From Flammula alnicola (taxonomy: Eukaryota > Basidiomycota > Agaricomycetes > Agaricales > Strophariaceae), in contig JADNRV010000008.1 in NCBI GenBank assembly GCA_015499995.1, positions 248,001 through 312,000 of the forward strand: a DNA stretch of 64,000 nucleotides, written 5' to 3'. Position 1 is the first letter of the stretch, and every line of letters starts with the position of its first letter. The notes under the pieces were generated by a model. The model worked only from the letters and a program-made list of their open reading frames with translations. It was not told where the DNA came from and made no database searches. Made by a program: the position numbers and the translations under genes. Below are positions 59,569 to 64,000 of this stretch, one piece after another.

Positions 59569-60513
59569 TTTCCTTCCCCTCCTTTCATCGTTCTCTCTTT
59601 CGTTCTCGTGCTCGTTTCTTCTCTCTCTTTTCCTTTTGCCTTCCTCGCATTCGACATTCATGGCTCCTATCGCACTTGCATCATTCTCCTTCTGGCATCC
59701 CGTTCTCAACATACCTAACCTCGCAACCACCGCTACCCCAAAAGTAACGACCTCGTCCCAGCCGCATCTTTCAACATCTCAATAGCACGGGGGGCTTACC
59801 CATTACAACATTCCGCTTTTGTCCTGGATTTCTTCGTTTTCCGTCTCTCTTATGTATTACCGGCCTTGCCCTATCCCCCACCTCCCTATCACCCTCCCTC
59901 CTCTCATGAACATTTTCGTTCTCTTGATTTCGCCCTGACATTCAGACACTTGTAGTCGTTCTCTGTTCAGGAAGCTTAATCGCACGTGCACTCTTCACGC
60001 TCCTTACGCGTTACTTCCTTCTCTCATCTTCTCTCTCTCCGACTCTTTCTCGTTACCTATCTAACTGTTATTTTGTTTCTCTCCTTGGATCGTTCGCCCT
60101 GGCAAGGCCGCCTTGTGTTGTTCGTGGAGGAATCACTGTTCTATGTATAATCAAATAGAGAATGCTACAGTTCGAACTTCGAAACCATCGTTTGAGCCAT
60201 GGCCATTGAGAATTGACTTGGATCGTTGCGAATGGGTCCATACCCAAATTGTACCCGAGTATGGTTCACTTTGCATGGCATGGCTACAATCAGATCGCAT
60301 TTTCTGCAACCCCGAAGAGCTGCTGATAACCACAGTCGTGAGTGAATGAATGGGTGTACACTCTATGTATATAACCCCAGTAAAATCAATCACAATTTCT
60401 CCACCAAATCATTATGTAGATATGTTGAGAGGTCATTGACTGAATCCAGCAATCCCAGTGAAGTTGTTGATTGGACCTTGAAACAAGTTCAATTATGGTT
60501 CATCGTAAACGAA
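59569..60513. other. CDC24 3' flank and intergenic region
   Basis: The first ~530 bp is CT-rich and probably contains the CDC24 3' UTR. No gene is supported between it and the GH28 stop codon. Confidence 0.5.
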
Positions 60514-62600
60514 TCAAACGTGATGTTTAAACGTACCAACAACGCCACCAGATACTTGCAAGTTAGACCATTCCCAAGTCCCTGTTAAAGGTGACTCAGC
60601 CCGCTTTTCGACTTTCGGCGAAATCAAACCAAAAATATACATACCATCGCAGGAGCCTACTCCACAGTTGACTGCAATCTGGTCTGCATCACTGTTTACC
60701 GTCAGAGATGTCAAAGGTGGAACGAAGTTAATCCCCTGTAAGTCAAGTAACAATGATTAGTTTTGTTTTGTGGGGCCCCTGCGTCTGAATAGCCTTTACC
60801 GAGATTACGACCCCGTTTCCTGGGGTTTTGAGGGTACTGGGATAGCTCTTGATTGATAGTTAATTTATGTCGGCCACGTTTATTAATAGAGCGGAACATC
60901 GTAATCAACTCACTTGATCAATGAGAATACCAAACTGGCGGAGACCAGTGGCAGTATTGCCCTATGTTGCGGGATAAGCATACATGTATCACGAAGCATT
61001 TAGAAATGAAGCCGGTTCACCGAGTAAGTGATATTAGTAACGGTACTGTTCGTTGCTGTTGATACAGTCTTGATACGAAGTGCTTGATCACTGTTCATGA
61101 ATAATCTGTTGAGCATGCTCCTATCCCCCAGGAATACCGTTACGTGTGGCCACTCACTTCTCGATAATGGTGTTTCCGGAGATCACTATGTCTGATACCA
61201 CGACATCAGAGCTGACGGATCCCTGTTATATCTTGTTAGTATTCTGGGCACATTTAATATCAATGCACCGAAGATACGAACGATTGAAATCCCGTGGCCG
61301 TTAATGCAGGTATTTCCTTGGAAGATGATGTTCGATCCTTTGTTGATGGCAAGACAGTCGTCCTGTGTAGTTATAACCAGCCTTGCATTAACGTCGCGTT
61401 AATGTGCGTATCGGCGTGAGACACACACCTGGTTATGAATTACGCTAGATGGTAATGTGGTGTGTTCTTCAACTATACGCCACATCATGGGAAATACTTG
61501 ACTCACCTATTTTGGATGGTTAAATTTGTGGTGCTGCAATCGAACCCATCTGTGTTATGACCTGTTCTGCAATTAGGATGGGTGAATGGCCCTGGGATTT
61601 TCGAACAACGTACCTGCCGCAAGCCCGTTGCTTTGAGCATTAGGTACATCTCCTTGGGCTGAGAAGCGGATCGTAAAAGGTGACTAGCAGGAAATTATGC
61701 TGGCACAACTCACAGTTATCGATAAAGAGGTCTGTCATCACCAACGGAGCAGGATTGGAAACGGAATAGACTCGTTCAGGAGAATTGACAACGGTAACAT
61801 TCTTCAAGTTAATAAACGTAAGTTCCCTGTAAAGTTGACTCTCATCCCGGTATGCTCACTGAATATATGCCTGACATCTTGATTCTAGTGGCATAAATAT
61901 GAGCCCGGCGCATCGATAGAGACCTTAAAATACATACTTCATCATTGGAGCGGGCTTTACGATCCCACCGTTCCCACCAAGTCCATCCTGAAGGTGGATT
62001 AGGATAAAAACATGAGTAGCCGAAAGGAACTAACATACCCAATAAAAGGGACCTCCTCCGTCAAACTTATGTCCATTTCCGTTAACTAGTGATTAACGAT
62101 TCTTAGTCTCGAAGCTGCAAGCAGGCAAGGTGTCCCTCACAGATGATTGACTTTCCGCTATTCATAAATCGTGTCAGATGGTGGAACCGCTGGGTATGTT
62201 AGACGTCATGCATTACCTGACGGTGAAAAGCGGACCGGCCCAGCTAAGATTTCCGAAGAAAATATCTCCATCTGTGAGAATGTAGAATTCCAATGAGCTA
62301 CAGTGGCATTCTGGGAGTGAGACATGGCACTCACTCATGTTCACTGTCGTCCCGGTTTGCAACGTCAGTGTCAATCCTTGCCCTGCTGGGACTGTGAAAC
62401 TGTTGAGGTCGACAGTCGTGCATTGGACAGCGGTATCAACATCTAACATATTTCAGACGAGAAACTCCTGAGATGGTGGCGAACTTACCGCTGAGAGAGT
62501 TGATAGTACCCACGCAAGGTGTCGAGGCAGCCTTGGCGAGGGTCAAAGCCTCGTTCAAAAACAGTGCAGTAGTAGCCCAGAAGATTCGCCTGTATGCCAT
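60514..62600 (-). CDS. Secreted endopolygalacturonase (GH28)
   Basis: Hydrolyses alpha-1,4 bonds in plant homogalacturonan. Starts MAYRRIFWATTALFLNEALT with a secretory signal, then STPCVGTINSL, LNSFTVPAGQGLTLTLQTGT and FFGNLSWAGPLFTV. All four GH28 motifs are present, spread over very short exons: GHNTDGFDC (61540-61570 region, across an intron), NQDDCLAINKGS (split by an intron near 61360-61430), INGHGISIGS (near 61200-61300) and LRIKT (near 61080). The end is QIAVNCGVGSCDGTWEWSNL, then GGVVGTFKHHV and the stop at 60514. Catalytic Asp residues of NTD and DD are intact, so activity is expected. More than ten introns, some exons under 40 nt. A second copy follows upstream in tandem. Confidence 0.88.
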
Positions 62601-63316
62601 GTTGAAAGAACAGAGTTACTGTACACAGGATACAGTTCCGTGCTTTTAACCGAAAATTTGAGTGCAATTAAAAGAACAGCATGAGCGGGCCGGCGCAGGT
62701 ATACCTTTGCGCATGTTGCACATTTTCTGCTCTCTCCCACAACTGTCGAAGAACTATAGAAAGGATTATGACGAATGCACTGCATGACTGGAGTCGGCTT
62801 TCGCAAATAAAACTTCCATGAAAGGCAGAGTCTTACAGAAGTAGAACAAGTTGGTCCGTGACTGCGCGCAGCTGATCTGCAACCAAATTAGAACGAGAAG
62901 TATTTTTATCGAAGTTCTAAATACCCACAAAAGCACATGAGCGTCAAGCATCTGACTGAAAAGAAGACCACTTTAAGGATCGTCAATTGAAAGTTTAGTA
63001 GTCGGGAAGGAACATGGTTGATCCGTGAGGCCTTGAGGTCTGAGCCGTTCTTTCGATAAGCACGAACGTTCTTGAAATAAGCCAGTTGAACAGTAATACA
63101 ATTTCGGCAGGTAAATGGTTGAAGACAACGGCATGTCAATTGTCGGCAGAGGCAGGAGGCGCGCCGGCTATTGAAGCTATTGAAGGTTCAAGGGAAAAGG
63201 GTAAAGGTGGGCGGAGATTACAATTTTAAAATAGACCTTTGGCACGGAAACATCCGAAGAAATATGCGCATACAATCATCCATCTCGATTCTCAGACTCA
63301 AAAAGTCAAACTATTC
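62601..63316. other. Spacer between tandem GH28 copies
   Basis: Promoter of the first GH28 gene and 3' flank of the second. No gene is supported. Confidence 0.45.
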
Positions 63317-64000
63317 TCAAGAAATAAAGAGATATTTCGTGCAGAACTTCATCGTGAATTTACAACATGCACAACTTTTACATCGGAGAGGAAAACCAGC
63401 TTTGCCGCTCATTGGCTGAAACCGGTAATGCCAGCGAAATTGGTGATTGGACCTACATCCCAAAATGGTCAACTTCCATACGGTACAAAGTTTCATGATG
63501 ATGAAGGACGGACCAGCAACGCCTCCAGATACCTTCAAGTTAGACCAGTTCCAGGATCCTGTTAAATTTTATGAGACATCCTATCCTGTACGGCCGATAA
63601 GTATGAAGGGCTTACCTGTGCAAGCGTTTTTGCCGCAGTTCACAGCGACCTGGTCAGCGCCGCTATTCACAGAAATCGTGGATGCTGGAGCGACGAAGTT
63701 GACACCCTATACCATATTCAAAACTTGTCAGGAGATTTTAAGCGAATATCAGGCCCACCGATAGGATGACCCCAGTTCCAGGAGTACCAAGAGTAGATGG
63801 GTAGCTCTATATTTTATTTATCGACATTGAGTTGGTTGAGGTGGCAGGGAGAATCATTACATACCTGGTCAATAAGGACACCGAATTGACGCATTCCAGT
63901 GGCGGTGTTGCCCTGTCAATGCAACGTCAAGATAAAGAAAATCAGGAGATAGATGAAGAGACCCGTACAGAGTAAGTGACATTCGAAACGGTGCTGCCCG
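63317..64000 (-). CDS. Second GH28 polygalacturonase, partial (cut by window edge)
   Basis: The 3' exons parallel the neighbouring gene: STVSNVTYS at the right edge, GNTATGMRQFGVLIDQ (63914-63865), GVNFVAPASTISVNSGADQV with AVNCGKNACT (about 63705-63615), and GSWNWSNLKVSGGVAGP in the last exon. The copy lies in the same order and strand as the first, so a tandem duplication is clear. Unlike the first copy, the frame does not stop soon after SGGVAG but runs on ~60 codons to 63317 through a basic, Cys-rich, unrelated stretch. This suggests that the original stop was lost or the end is misread. The 5' part and catalytic motifs are outside the window. Confidence 0.8.

Noticed and set aside
1..64000. 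CRISPR array, rRNA operon, prophage or bacterial operon
   Set aside because: No regularly spaced repeats, no rRNA sequence and no runs of co-directional intronless genes; spliced genes throughout indicate a nuclear fungal genome.

Overview
The window is nuclear DNA of a filamentous basidiomycete, most likely an Agaricomycete. Genes are interrupted by many short (about 50-70 nt) GT-AG introns, both strands are used, neighbouring genes are unrelated housekeeping genes, and a Tnp2-type transposase typical of mushroom genomes is present. There are no operons, ribosome binding sites or CRISPR arrays. Exon borders below were placed by eye from splice motifs and frame continuity. Where I give exact joins, the summed exon lengths are a multiple of three.

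Left part (1-31.6 kb), gene-dense: an uncharacterised Pro/Ser-rich protein (minus); a roughly 1.1 kb foldback, MITE-like element full of AGTC/GACT motifs; CDC6 (minus); a seven-helix membrane protein (minus); an O-fucosyltransferase-like protein (minus), divergent from a mitochondrial TFB/Mtf1-type protein (plus); Ctf4/Mcl1 (minus); a four-helix membrane protein (plus); the pre-mRNA 3'-end nuclease Ysh1/CPSF73 (minus), divergent from a small basic protein (plus); a large protein whose C-terminus looks like a Ulp1-type (C48) protease with the catalytic cysteine position replaced; and a GPI-anchored aspartic protease whose reading frame is broken several times.

Middle (31.6-42 kb), repeat-rich: decayed coding fragments, then an apparently intact Tnp2 (CACTA/EnSpm-like) element with a 1053-residue transposase and a companion gene, both minus strand, flanked by TGGCGA-rich ends.

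Right part (42-64 kb): an F-box/LRR-like gene (minus); a BRCT protein with three tandem Rap1-type Myb repeats (minus), divergent from a 2-oxoglutarate/Fe(II) dioxygenase (plus); a gene-poor stretch of almost 6 kb; CDC24, the Cdc42 exchange factor (plus); and two tandem GH28 endopolygalacturonases (minus), the second cut by the window edge.

A functional thread is DNA replication: CDC6 (origin licensing) and Ctf4 (helicase-polymerase alpha coupling) each carry a pair of ACGCGT (MCB-like) boxes within about 110 bp of the start codon, suggesting shared G1/S control. The Rap1-like protein is a candidate telomere factor, and CDC24 governs polarity. The secreted enzymes (GH28 and the aspartic protease) fit a plant-matter-degrading or plant-associated life style.
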